Shown in pieces: positions 1 through 7,927 of a stretch of 35,491 nucleotides of DNA. A model generated the notes under the pieces. The model searched no databases. It had not been told where the DNA came from and saw only the letters and a program-made list of their open reading frames with translations. The stretch is taken from contig UQZL01000022.1 of the NCBI GenBank assembly GCA_900545605.1, forward strand, positions 1 through 35,491, read 5' to 3'. Made by a program: the position numbers and the translations under genes. The first letter of the stretch is position 1; every line of letters starts with the position of its first letter. The stretch comes from an uncultured Collinsella sp. (GTDB lineage: Bacteria; Actinomycetota; Coriobacteriia; Coriobacteriales; Coriobacteriaceae).

Positions 1-504
1 CGCGCCCTCGAGCGCGGGGTCGGCCTCGAGCAGGGTCGCGCGCAGCCTGTTCTTCGCGCGGGTCCTGGCGGACGACGCGAACTCGCGCTGCGACGACAGG
101 ATCCGCAGCGAGGCGGTCCCCTCGGGCTCCTCGGGCGCCGGCCTGAGGGCGCGGGGCACGCCGAGCGCGGTGCGCGCGATCACCTCGGCGTCGATGGCGT
201 CGGTCTTCGCGATGCCGGGGAACATCCCGCGGGCCTGCTTCTCGGCATATCCGGGCAGGTAGGCGCAGGGGTTCCCGTGCGCATGGGCGCGCGCGAGGAC
301 CAGCGCGCCGATGTTTCGCTTCTGGTCGACGACGACCAGCGCGCCGGAGCCGGCCCGCTCGAGCACCCGGTCGATGTCGTCGGGCCTGTTGGCCAGCTCG
401 GCCCTGAAGGCGACGCCCCCTCCCGCATCGAGCGCGCACGCGCTGTGCGAGCTCTTCCCGACGTCGATCCCCAGGTAGGCCACGGGCGTCTCTGCTGCAG
501 GCAT
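1..504 (-). CDS. IS110-family recombinase/transposase, N-terminal part (cut by window edge)
   Basis: The reading frame starts at ATG 504 and runs off the left edge without a stop, giving about 168 residues. The N-terminus carries the RuvC-like DEDD fold of IS110 elements: YLGIDVGKSSHSA holds the first catalytic Asp near residue 14. A VVVDQKRNIGAL segment follows, then AYLPGY, and KTDAIDAEVIA carries the paired Asp residues. The VDQ-type second motif is common in actinobacterial IS110 members. The C-terminal serine domain lies outside the window, so intactness cannot be judged. The family moves DNA through a circular intermediate guided by an element-encoded bridge RNA. The start is preceded by a GGGAGAGG ribosome-binding site. 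Family assignment is firm; activity is unknown. Confidence 0.88.
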   Translation of the reverse strand, partial: MPAAETPVAYLGIDVGKSSHSACALDAGGGVAFRAELANRPDDIDRVLERAGSGALVVVDQKRNIGALVLARAHAHGNPCAYLPGYAEKQARGMFPGIAKTDAIDAEVIARTALGVPRALRPAPEEPEGTASLRILSSQREFASSARTRAKNRLRATLLEADPALEGA

Positions 505-778
505 GGTGTATCCTCTCCCTTGAGCCGGCCGTAAGCCGCGGAAGCGACACCCACATTACCCGGCCGTGGCCCGGTCCGGGCCCGGCACATCTCTATCAGT
601 CGTTCCCCGCGGCCCCTCCCGCCCCGGCGGCAACACGTCCCGGGCCCTCTACGGGGCAGGGGCTGACGGCCGTCCGGGGCGGTCGGCCAGCGACCACCGG
701 TACGGCTCAATCGTATAACCATGCAACGGAAAAGAGCCGCCCTTTCGGACGACTCAAACTGTAATGGGTTCAACGGCA
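505..778 (-). mobile_element. 5' noncoding flank of the IS110 element, candidate bridge-RNA region
   Basis: About 270 bases upstream of the recombinase start contain no convincing gene but are rich in short GC inverted segments. In the IS110 group the bridge RNA is encoded in the noncoding end upstream of the recombinase, so this is the expected place for one. The outer element boundary cannot be fixed from one copy because IS110 elements lack conventional terminal repeats. The assignment is inference from position only. Confidence 0.4.
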
Positions 779-814
779 GGCCCCGCCGACCGATTGCAAG
801 CGGTCGGCGGGGCC
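779..814. repeat. Perfect 14-bp inverted repeat
   Basis: Arms 779-792 and 801-814 are exact reverse complements (GGCCCCGCCGACCG) around an 8-base loop. There is no T-run on either side, so it is a poor intrinsic terminator by sequence. It could mark the edge of the IS110 element or be an independent palindrome between IS110 and the structured element that follows prfA. Confidence 0.7.
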
Positions 815-852
815 ATTGTGGCTCTTGACAGCGGATTGGGTCATATGAGCGA

Positions 853-991
853 AAACGCCCCTAAGCGAGCAAGGTGACGTGAAAGAGGAGGGAAGCGTAC
901 TTTTGTACGCGACCGACGATTGAACGTCAGATTGCCGCTTAGGGGCGTTTGCAGCGTCGAGCCGTTACGCGGTTTGGCAAAACCGCGTAAC
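853..991 (+). ncRNA. Structured intergenic element, copy 1 (candidate RNA)
   Basis: A long interrupted helix closes on itself: 853-867 pairs with 936-950 (15 bp), 869-872 with 932-935, 875-880 (TGACGT) with 924-929 (ACGTCA), and an apical hairpin 895-910 has a UUUU loop. A second hairpin, 964-975 with 980-991, ends three bases before the prfA stop codon. A purine-rich GAAAGAGGAGG lies in the internal loop. Copy 2 at 13869-14007 has the same layout with compensatory changes, so the structure is under selection. The transcribed strand is uncertain; on the minus strand it would be the 3' UTR of prfA. It may correspond to an RNA motif already described from Collinsella; this was not checked. Confidence 0.7.
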
Positions 992-994
992 CCG

Positions 995-2062
995 CTACAC
1001 AGCCTGTGCCAGCTTCTCGGCTCGCTCGGCGGCGGCAAGTGCCTCGATGACGGTGCCGAGCTGATCGCCCAGAAGGACGCCGTTGTAGGTGGAGTTGAAG
1101 CCGATACGGTGATCGGTCACGCGGTCCTGGGGCTGGTTGTAAGTACGGATCTTCTCGGAACGGTTGCCGTGGCCGATCTGGCTCTGGCGCTCGGCGCCGA
1201 GCTCGGCCTGCTGCTTCTCGAGCTCCATCTCGTACAGACGGGCACGCAGCATCTGCATGCAGACCTCGCGGTTCTGGATCTGGGAACGCTGCTCCTGCGA
1301 CTGCACCACGGTGTTGGTGGGCAAGTGGGTGATGCGCACGGCGGAGTAGGTGGTGTTAACGCACTGACCGCCAGGGCCGGAGGCACAGTAGGTGTCGATG
1401 CGCAGGTCGGACTGGTTGATCTGGACGTCGATCTCCTCGGCCTCGGGAAGCACGGCGACAGTTGCCGTGGAGGTCTGGATGCGACCCTGGGACTCGGTCT
1501 TGGGAACGCGCTGAACACGGTGCACGCCGGACTCGAACTTCATGACGGAGTAGACGCGGTCGCCCTCGACCTTGAACTCGATGGACTTGAAGCCGCCGGC
1601 CTCGCTGGGGCTGGAATCGAGCACGGTGGTCTTCCAGCCACGCGACTCGCAAAAGCGCTGATACATCTTGTACAGGTCGCCGGCGAAGATGGCCGCCTCG
1701 TCGCCACCGGCGGCGGAGCGAATCTCGACGATGGTGTTCTTGTCGTCGTTGGGGTCGCTCGGGATGAGCATGTACTTGATGTCTTCCTCGAGCTGGGGAA
1801 GCTTGGCCTCGTTTTCGGAGATGTCCATCTGGAGCATCTCCTTCTCATCGGCATCGGTGGTATCGTGCAGCATTTCCTTGGCAGCCTCGATGTCATCGAG
1901 CGCGCCAATGTACTCGCGCGAGGCGGCGATGAGGTCGGACTGGTGCGCGTACTCCTTGTTGAGACGCGTGAACTCCTTAATATCGGAGGCGACGGCCGGG
2001 TCGGAGAGCTTCTTCTCGAGCTCCTCGTAGGCCTTGATAATCTTTTCGAGCTTGTCGCGCAT
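995..2062 (-). CDS. prfA: Peptide chain release factor 1
   Basis: A class I release factor of 355 residues, the usual length, which recognises UAA and UAG and triggers peptidyl-tRNA hydrolysis on the ribosome. The stop-codon reading loop shows the RF1-type P-x-T tripeptide (RVPKTESQGRIQTS) rather than the SPF of RF2. The peptidyl-transferase motif is GPGGQCVNTTYSAVRITH; Cys after GGQ replaces the more usual His or Ser. The N-terminal coiled-coil segment is lysine- and glutamate-rich. The ATG at 2062 has AAGGAG eight bases upstream. The gene stands alone here, without prmC beside it, and its 3' end abuts the structured element. Identity is secure. Confidence 0.97.
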   Translation of the reverse strand: MRDKLEKIIKAYEELEKKLSDPAVASDIKEFTRLNKEYAHQSDLIAASREYIGALDDIEAAKEMLHDTTDADEKEMLQMDISENEAKLPQLEEDIKYMLIPSDPNDDKNTIVEIRSAAGGDEAAIFAGDLYKMYQRFCESRGWKTTVLDSSPSEAGGFKSIEFKVEGDRVYSVMKFESGVHRVQRVPKTESQGRIQTSTATVAVLPEAEEIDVQINQSDLRIDTYCASGPGGQCVNTTYSAVRITHLPTNTVVQSQEQRSQIQNREVCMQMLRARLYEMELEKQQAELGAERQSQIGHGNRSEKIRTYNQPQDRVTDHRIGFNSTYNGVLLGDQLGTVIEALAAAERAEKLAQAV

Positions 2063-2242
2063 GGCGGGACTCCTTTATATGCGTGAAGGTGAAAATCGGC
2101 AGAGTTGATGGGGCGCGCGGCGCCACTGCGGGGGTAAGCCCGGCTAGAACATGTCGATCTTCAGATACATGCGCATCCCTTCGCGTATGGGGTACATAGT
2201 TGCGGTCTAACCCAAACATGATAGCGTGCCCAGGCAAACCTG

Positions 2243-2272
2243 CATATAACCCGCACGGAATGATTGGTGCAA
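2243..2272 (-). promoter_or_regulatory. Possible prfA promoter within a 9-bp inverted repeat
   Basis: On the minus strand TTGCAC (2267-2272) and TATATG (2243-2248) are 18 bases apart and would give a leader of about 170 bases for prfA. The -35 box lies in an inverted repeat, TTGGTGCAA at 2264-2272 with TTGCACCAA at 2288-2296. Nothing else recognisable occupies the 249-base gap between prfA and the peptidase gene. Confidence 0.3.
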
Positions 2273-2311
2273 ACAAACCTGACCCCATTGCACCAAGGGC
2301 TTGCTTTTTGG

Positions 2312-3727
2312 CTAGAGCGTTTGGAGTAGAGCGACGAGGAAGCGGATGCCCTGGAGGTAGGCGCGGCGGGTGATGCGCTCATTGGTGCCGTGGACGCCGC
2401 GATCACACTCGTCGTCATCAACCACAAAGGCCGAGAAGCGAATGCACTCAGGGCAAATTTGTTGGTAGTTGGCAGCGTCGGTCGCACCGATCACGGTCGA
2501 GGGCACAATTGCCACTGGCTCGAATGATCCGTTTTCCTCCGTCCCCTTTGGATTACGGAAATAGCGGGCGGCGATGGAGCGAACCGCCTCGAGGCCGGGA
2601 CCACCGATGCGCGGGGACGGCGAGGGTTCGGAGCTGCCGGGGCCCAGCTCCACTTCGACACGACCGGCAAGGTCCGCCCCGGCAACCGCCTCACGGCAAC
2701 GCACCACAACGTCGGCCACGCTCGTGCCCTCGAGCATGCGGAAGTTGATGTTGGCCCACATATCCTGCGGCATTACGTTGGCGCCGGCGCTGCCACCCTC
2801 GATCTGCGTGGGCGCGCAGGTGGTCGTCACCAGCGGATAGAGCTTCTTGCTGGCGAGGCAATCGCGGACAATGGCGCCCCCGTTGGCGGCAATTTCATCC
2901 GCCGTGTAGAGCCCCAGCTCGACGAGCTGTGCGGCAAGTAAATCGGTCACGCGCGTCGGCCACTCGATATCGCAGATTGCGGTGATGGCACGGCTGAGCA
3001 CCTCGAGCGACGTGCCGCCGTAGGGGTTGGAAGAATGTCCACCCGCGCTCTTTGTCTTGAGCACAATGTCGGCATAACCTTTCTCAGCCAGGTCGGCATG
3101 CATGAGCCAACCCTCGCCCGCGCTGTACTCGGCAGCCGGAACGATGCGGTAGTCGCCCTCGTCGATCAGGTACTCAAGCTCAATGCCGCGCTCCTCGAGC
3201 GCGCGGCCGATGGCGCCTGCGCCGTACTGCGTCGTCTCCTCGTCCTGGCCAAAGGCCAGGAGCAGCGTGCGCTCGTGCTGCCAACCGTGCGCCAGCGCAT
3301 ACTCGACAGCCTCGAGAATGCCTGCGACCTGGTCCTTCATGTCGATCGCGCCGCGGCCCCAGATGTAGGTGTCGTCCACGTGCCCGCTAAAGGGGGCGTG
3401 CGTCCAGTCGGCCTCGGTACCCGGCACCACGGGAACCACATCCATGTGGCCCATGAGCATAACGGGCTTAAGAGCTGGATCGCTGCCGGCAAGCGCCACC
3501 AGCAGCGAATGGTCGATAAGCTCGACCTCGCCCGCCGCAAATACGTGCGGCCAGGCCTGCTGCATATAGGCGCGTAGGTCGTCGAAGGGCTGCCAGTCCA
3601 CCGCCTCGGCATCCATACTCGAGATGGTCGGAAATGACAGCACGCGGCCCAAGCGCTCGCACGCGCCAGTTTCGTCCAAATCGGCAAAATCGTCCTCATG
3701 CGCAAAGAAGCGCCAAACCTCGGCCAT
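2312..3727 (-). CDS. M20-family metallopeptidase (CPS1/PM20D1-like)
   Basis: A zinc-dependent amidohydrolase of 471 residues from the ATG at 3727, which follows GAAAGGATG closely; an upstream extension to 3781 has no such site. Metal-binding and catalytic motifs of the M20 family are present in order: GHMDVVPV near residue 88, GRGAIDMKD near residue 118 with the bridging Asp, the general-base pair GQDEET, and a C-terminal His in DECDRGVHGTNERI. The lid domain begins around LKTKSAGGHSSNPYGG. Substrates in this branch are small peptides or N-acyl amino acids; which one is not visible. It lies 72 bases behind the ABC ATPase gene on the same strand, so a role in processing imported peptides is a reasonable inference. 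It also contains a 24-base stretch shared with intergenic DNA at 13785. Confidence 0.9.
   Translation of the reverse strand: MAEVWRFFAHEDDFADLDETGACERLGRVLSFPTISSMDAEAVDWQPFDDLRAYMQQAWPHVFAAGEVELIDHSLLVALAGSDPALKPVMLMGHMDVVPVVPGTEADWTHAPFSGHVDDTYIWGRGAIDMKDQVAGILEAVEYALAHGWQHERTLLLAFGQDEETTQYGAGAIGRALEERGIELEYLIDEGDYRIVPAAEYSAGEGWLMHADLAEKGYADIVLKTKSAGGHSSNPYGGTSLEVLSRAITAICDIEWPTRVTDLLAAQLVELGLYTADEIAANGGAIVRDCLASKKLYPLVTTTCAPTQIEGGSAGANVMPQDMWANINFRMLEGTSVADVVVRCREAVAGADLAGRVEVELGPGSSEPSPSPRIGGPGLEAVRSIAARYFRNPKGTEENGSFEPVAIVPSTVIGATDAANYQQICPECIRFSAFVVDDDECDRGVHGTNERITRRAYLQGIRFLVALLQTL
2523..2546. repeat. 24-base stretch repeated at 13785-13808
   Basis: This stretch inside the M20 peptidase gene matches 13785-13808 at 23 of 24 positions, differing only at the ninth base (G here, C there). 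Its core is TTTTCCTCCGTCCCC. Confidence 0.75.
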
Positions 3728-3799
3728 GACATCCTTTCGATTGTGATGACGAGGGCCGCCCCACCGGAGCGGCCCTGCCACATAAGCGTTTGCGGTCGG

Positions 3800-4585
3800 T
3801 TATTTGTCCTCGAGATAACGCGAGAGGAACTCGCGGGTGCGCTGGTGCTTGGGGTTGCCGAAGAGCTCGGCCGGCGCGGCGTCCTCGAGCACCACGCCCT
3901 TGTCCATAAAGACCACGCGGTCGGACACGGTTCGGGCAAAGGCCATCTCGTGCGTGACGACGACCATGGTCATGCCGTCGGCAGCGAGCTTGCGCATGAC
4001 CTCGAGCACCTCGCCCACGATCTCGGGGTCGAGCGCGGAGGTCGGCTCGTCGAACAGCATGATCTGCGGATTCATGCACAAGGCGCGCGCGATGGCCACG
4101 CGCTGCTTTTGGCCACCGGACAGGCGACCCACGGCGGCGTGCGCGAACTTTTCGAGTCCCACGCTCGTCAGATGCTCCATCGCGATCTTCTCGGCCTCGG
4201 CCTTGCTCATCTTTTTGAGCGTGACGGGCGCGAGCGTGCAGTTGTCGAGCACATCCATGTTGTTGAACAGGTTAAAGCCCTGGAACACCATGCCGATGTC
4301 CTCGCGGAGTTTATTGATATTGCAGCGCTCGGCCGTAAGGTCCTGGCCGTGGAACCAGATGTGGCCCGCGTCCGGGGTCTCGAGCAGGTTGAGGCAGCGC
4401 AGGAAGGTCGACTTGCCCGAGCCCGAGGCGCCGATAATGGTGACGACCTCGCCGGGGTTAACGGACAGGTCGATGCCCTTGAGCACCTCGAGCGAGCCGA
4501 AGCTCTTGCGCAGGCCCTCGACGCGGATGAGCGGCTCATTGGTCTGTGCGGCGGCCGCGGTGCCGGTAGTGGCGGTATCTGCCAT
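3800..4585 (-). CDS. Polar amino-acid ABC transporter, ATP-binding protein (GlnQ-like)
   Basis: A 261-residue ATPase that powers the import complex encoded by the two genes upstream. It contains Walker A GASGSGKST near residue 50, signature LSGGQKQRVAIARA near residue 150, Walker B IMLFDEPTSALDPE with the catalytic Glu, and the switch His in VVVTHEM. These are typical of the GlnQ/HisP/ArtP family for polar amino acids. The ATG at 4585 is preceded by GAGGAGA; the alanine- and threonine-rich first 18 residues are nonconserved. It follows the permease by 22 bases and precedes the M20 peptidase by 72, consistent with one transcript. Substrate specificity cannot be read from this subunit. Confidence 0.95.
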   Translation of the reverse strand: MADTATTGTAAAAQTNEPLIRVEGLRKSFGSLEVLKGIDLSVNPGEVVTIIGASGSGKSTFLRCLNLLETPDAGHIWFHGQDLTAERCNINKLREDIGMVFQGFNLFNNMDVLDNCTLAPVTLKKMSKAEAEKIAMEHLTSVGLEKFAHAAVGRLSGGQKQRVAIARALCMNPQIMLFDEPTSALDPEIVGEVLEVMRKLAADGMTMVVVTHEMAFARTVSDRVVFMDKGVVLEDAAPAELFGNPKHQRTREFLSRYLEDK

Positions 4586-4607
4586 GATGATTCTCCTCGT
4601 CTTGAGC

Positions 4608-5756
4608 CTAGTTGGAACTGGGCAGCGTTGCCGGGGCCTCGGCGCCGAGCTTTTTGCCAAAGGCCTCGAGCAGGCGGCTCGCCACGAGCGTCAGGATCAG
4701 GTAGACCACGAGCGCCACGCAGTAGACCTCCATCTGGCGGTAGTACACGCCGGCGACGGTGGTGGTGGCGTACATGAGGTCGAACACGCCGATGACCGAA
4801 AGCACCGACGAGTCCTTGATGTTGATGATGAGCTCGTTGGTGAGCGCCGGAATCGCGTTTTTAATGCCCTGGGGGAACACGACCTTGCGCATGGCCTGCC
4901 ACTGCGACAGGCCCAGCGAGCGCGCCGCCTCGGCCTGGCCGGGATCGATGGACTCGATGCCGCCGCGCAGGACCTCCATCATGTAGGCGGTGGAGTTGAG
5001 CGAGATGGTGACGAGGCCGGCAGTGAAGGTGCTCCAAATCTGGTTGGCCTGGGCGGTCTCGAAGCCCATGCCGCGCAAAACGGTGAAGCCCGCGTAATAG
5101 ATGAGCAGGCCCTGAACCATCATGGGCGTGCCGCGCACGATGGTGGAGTAGACAGTCGCAAAGCCGCGGCCGATGCTCTTAAAGAAGCGCACCAGATCGT
5201 TATCCACGCGGTCGAACGTCTGAATACGCAGGAACACAAAGAGCAGCGCCAGGAAAAAGGCGATGACGGTACCGAAGGTCGCAAGCGCGATGGTGATCTC
5301 GATGCCGCGGATAAAGAAGTCGCCGCTCTTGTAGGTCATGTAGACCAGGCTCGACAAAAAGTCGCTGGGGTTGGAGTCCGAGACAATGCTCACCTGCACC
5401 AGGTCGATAAATGACATGACGCAGCGGTCCACGAAAAAGATCGCCGCGATGGCGGCCACGACGTAGCTGCCCAAGCGTGCGCCACGACGGAAACGCTCGG
5501 ATGCGAACGGCGACTTTTCGCGATAGTCGTTCCAGTGCATGAGCTTGGTGACCAGCGCCGCCGCCGACACGACGAGCCACGCCCAAAGGATCGCCCAGAG
5601 GCAGTCTTGGAACACGCCCGTAGGCGCCAAGAAGCTCAGCGGCGTGGGATTGCGTTGGCTAAACGCCAGGCCGAGCGCCGCGATAACGCTCGTGCCCAGG
5701 TACACATAACGGTGGTCGGCCTTGATAAAGGAGGCCAGACGATTGATGGTTTTCAT
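4608..5756 (-). CDS. Polar amino-acid ABC transporter permease (HisM/GlnP-like)
   Basis: A membrane subunit of 382 residues, longer than the roughly 220-residue norm for the family. The C-terminal two thirds carry the permease fold and the EAA loop that docks the ATPase: EAARSLGLSQWQAMRKVVFPQ followed by IPALTNELI. The extra N-terminal 130 residues hold about three additional hydrophobic segments (around residues 18-38, 50-70 and 95-115) of unclear purpose. The ATG at 5756 has GGGAGG just upstream and sits 9 bases after the binding-protein stop. Its ATPase partner follows after 22 bases. Confidence 0.93.
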   Translation of the reverse strand: MKTINRLASFIKADHRYVYLGTSVIAALGLAFSQRNPTPLSFLAPTGVFQDCLWAILWAWLVVSAAALVTKLMHWNDYREKSPFASERFRRGARLGSYVVAAIAAIFFVDRCVMSFIDLVQVSIVSDSNPSDFLSSLVYMTYKSGDFFIRGIEITIALATFGTVIAFFLALLFVFLRIQTFDRVDNDLVRFFKSIGRGFATVYSTIVRGTPMMVQGLLIYYAGFTVLRGMGFETAQANQIWSTFTAGLVTISLNSTAYMMEVLRGGIESIDPGQAEAARSLGLSQWQAMRKVVFPQGIKNAIPALTNELIINIKDSSVLSVIGVFDLMYATTTVAGVYYRQMEVYCVALVVYLILTLVASRLLEAFGKKLGAEAPATLPSSN

Positions 5757-5765
5757 GCTGCCTCC

Positions 5766-6692
5766 CTATGCCGGCTGACGGTCGAGGCACGCGTCCCACA
5801 TTTGGTCGCGCTCCTCCTGGCTGACGCCCTTGAGCGTCTTGTCGATGAGCTTAAGCAGCTTGTCCGAGCCCTTGCGGCAGCCGACATTTGCCGCGACCTC
5901 CTGCTTAAAGCCCTCGCCCTCGGCAAAATGGATGGGGACGATACCGGGATTTTGGGCCATATAGCCCTTCTCGTTCTCGGTGTTGTAAGTCACGGCGTCG
6001 CACGTGCCCTGCAGCAGATTCGAGAACACCGTGGGAACCGAATCGACCGGGTTCTTGTGCACAACGCCCGGGATCTCGTCGATGACGGTATCGAGCATGG
6101 TGTCCTTTTGGCCGAGTACCGTGGCACCGTTAAAGTCGCTGAGCTTGGTGGCGTTTTGGTAGGGGGAACCCTCTTTTACGAACAAGCCAAAGTAGCCAAT
6201 GAAGTACGGGTCGGAGAAGCCGACCGACTCCTCGCGCTCGGGCGTGGCGCTCATACCGGCGATGATGAGGTCGATCTGGCCGTTGTTGAGCGAATCGATG
6301 AGGCCCGAGAAGCTCTGCTTGACGGCAACGGGCTCGCCACCGAGGGCCTTGCAGACGATCTTGGCGATCTGCACGTCGTAGCCATCGGCATAGGCGCCCT
6401 GCACGTTGTCGATGGGGATGGTGTACTCACTGGCTTCGGAAACCTGCCAGTTGTACGGGGCGTAGGCCGCCTCCATGCCAATGCGGATCTTGTCCTTGCC
6501 GATCACGGAATCGGACAGGTCGTCGCGACCGCCACCCGTCGTGGGCTGAACTACTTCCAGCGTGGAGGGGCGCTGGCAACCGGCAAGTGCGCCGGCAACG
6601 ACGGTAGCACTCGCAGCGAGGGCGCTACCCAAGAAGATACGACGGCTGCACACCGGCTGGACATGCGTGCCGCGTTGATGGGGAGAATGCAT
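5766..6692 (-). CDS. Extracellular solute-binding lipoprotein, family 3 (amino-acid type)
   Basis: A receptor of 308 residues that captures substrate outside the membrane for the downstream permease and ATPase. The signal region contains a twin-arginine-like SRRIFLG followed by a hydrophobic stretch and the lipobox LAGC near residue 39, so it should be a lipid-anchored, possibly Tat-exported protein. The mature part shows the family 3 pattern, IRIGMEAAYAPYNW then GYDVQIAKIVCKALG and NNGQIDLIIAGMSATPER. The ATG at 6692 follows GGGAAGG; an extension to 6764 would put a long non-signal segment ahead of the Tat motif. First gene of a four-gene operon; the ligand is not deducible. Confidence 0.93.
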   Translation of the reverse strand: MHSPHQRGTHVQPVCSRRIFLGSALAASATVVAGALAGCQRPSTLEVVQPTTGGGRDDLSDSVIGKDKIRIGMEAAYAPYNWQVSEASEYTIPIDNVQGAYADGYDVQIAKIVCKALGGEPVAVKQSFSGLIDSLNNGQIDLIIAGMSATPEREESVGFSDPYFIGYFGLFVKEGSPYQNATKLSDFNGATVLGQKDTMLDTVIDEIPGVVHKNPVDSVPTVFSNLLQGTCDAVTYNTENEKGYMAQNPGIVPIHFAEGEGFKQEVAANVGCRKGSDKLLKLIDKTLKGVSQEERDQMWDACLDRQPA

Positions 6693-6834
6693 AATCTGCC
6701 TTCCCTGTTGAATCGTATGCTGACGACTTAACAGGATATACGCCAGCGACCAGCAGCGCAGCACAAGCTCGAAAAATTAATAGACACACGGTAGTCGTTG
6801 GAGACGCCGATGTTTTGGCAATGCCGGCGAGCGA

Positions 6835-6925
6835 CGTCCAGAGCGAACAAGTGGCATGAAAAAGGCAAGGCATGACCAGAAGGTCTATGCCTTGCCTTTT
6901 GAATGACAAATTATCGCTCTGGACG
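6835..6925. ncRNA. Structured intergenic element, diverged member, also a minus-strand terminator
   Basis: An outer 12-bp stem pairs 835-846 with 914-925 of this kilobase (6835-6846, 6914-6925). Inside it a long hairpin, 6860-6873 with 6887-6900, has a GACC/GGTC apical stem and one bulged base. The flanks AGCGAACAAGTGGCATGAAA and TTGAATGACAAATTATCGCT align with the matching parts of the copies at 853 and 13869. On the minus strand the hairpin is followed by TTTTT, so it can terminate transcription after the epimerase gene. Confidence 0.6.
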
Positions 6926-6955
6926 GCGCGCAGCATCGACCGAGCGGCGGAACCT

Positions 6956-7849
6956 CTAGAGCAAGGTAACGCTAAAGCTGCGCTTGTCCGTCTCGCCGGG
7001 GGCCAGGGTGATGGCGTTGGCCTTGTGCTCAAAGACATCGTCCTCGGTGTCCATGGTGGTGTGACCGGTCCAGGGCTCGAGAGCCACAAACGGGGCGTCG
7101 TTGGCGGCAGACCACACGCCGATGTACTTAAAGCCCTCAAAGTCGATCTTCACGCCGTGACCCGACTTGCGTCCGCGCAGGGTGAGCGTGGAGCCGGGAA
7201 CATCGGTGAACATGATGGCGTCGTTATCGAAGCTGCGGTGCGTGATGGGCAGCACGTCCGAGTTGTCGGGAGCCTTGTAGCTGCCCTCGAACGTCATGAG
7301 GCCATCGGGTGTGATGATGGGCGCCTCGTTGGTCCATGCCTCGGTAAACGCCAGCTCGTAATCCTCGAATGCCTCGTCCTCAGCACCGGGAGCCGGTACG
7401 TTAAACGCAGGGTGGCCGCCCACCGAAAACGGCAGATCCACGTCGCCGGTGTTGGTGACGGCAAAGGTCTGGGTGAGCGTAGCGTCGCCGGTGAGCGCAT
7501 AGGTCATGTTGAGCTTAAAGTGAAAGGGGAAGGCCTTGAGCGACTCGGGCGTGTCGGTAATCTCGTAGGTTACCGAGGAGCCGTCCTCCGAAACCTCGAC
7601 CAGCTTGTGCTCGACAATGCGCGCGAGACCATGGCGCGGCATCTCGCAGATGCCGGCGGCAGATGTCGCCGTGTTGTTACGCAGCGAGCCCACGATGGGG
7701 AACAGGATGGGCGCATGCTTGCCCCAAAAGGCGGGGTCGCCCTGCCACAGATACTCGTTGCCGTTGAGGGCAAGGCTCGTGAGCTGGGCACCCATGGAAT
7801 CGATGGCCGCGGTGAGGCCGCCGCGTTTGATGGTGGTGACGGTGGACAT
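6956..7849 (-). CDS. Aldose 1-epimerase family protein (LacX-like)
   Basis: A cytosolic protein of 297 residues with the galactose mutarotase fold, which interconverts alpha and beta anomers of sugars or phosphosugars. Conserved features include the early catalytic His in MPRHGLAR (residue about 79), the central SVGGHPAFNVP with the second catalytic His near residue 150, and LEPWTGHTT with the general-base Glu near residue 265. The ATG at 7849 is seven bases behind GGAGG. The preferred sugar is unknown, because LacX-like members are not reliably tied to galactose. It lies 78 bases downstream of an unrelated membrane protein gene and is followed by a hairpin terminator. Confidence 0.9.
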   Translation of the reverse strand: MSTVTTIKRGGLTAAIDSMGAQLTSLALNGNEYLWQGDPAFWGKHAPILFPIVGSLRNNTATSAAGICEMPRHGLARIVEHKLVEVSEDGSSVTYEITDTPESLKAFPFHFKLNMTYALTGDATLTQTFAVTNTGDVDLPFSVGGHPAFNVPAPGAEDEAFEDYELAFTEAWTNEAPIITPDGLMTFEGSYKAPDNSDVLPITHRSFDNDAIMFTDVPGSTLTLRGRKSGHGVKIDFEGFKYIGVWSAANDAPFVALEPWTGHTTMDTEDDVFEHKANAITLAPGETDKRSFSVTLL

Positions 7850-7927
7850 GCTACTTCCTCCAAAAGTAAACAATAATGCCGAGGGCTATTGTCCCACTCT
7901 TGGGAGCAGTGCGGGGCGGCGGCGTAC

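Noticed and set aside
841..1038. Minus-strand reading frame over structured copy 1, with a similar peptide at 13845-14063
   Set aside because: The peptides agree only where the DNA structure is constant and diverge wherever the hairpins vary with compensation. No ribosome-binding site or family match. The RNA or DNA structure explains the similarity.
920..2086. 388-codon plus-strand frame opposite prfA
   Set aside because: Leucine/valine/glycine-rich antisense shadow of a certain gene, typical of high-GC codon bias.
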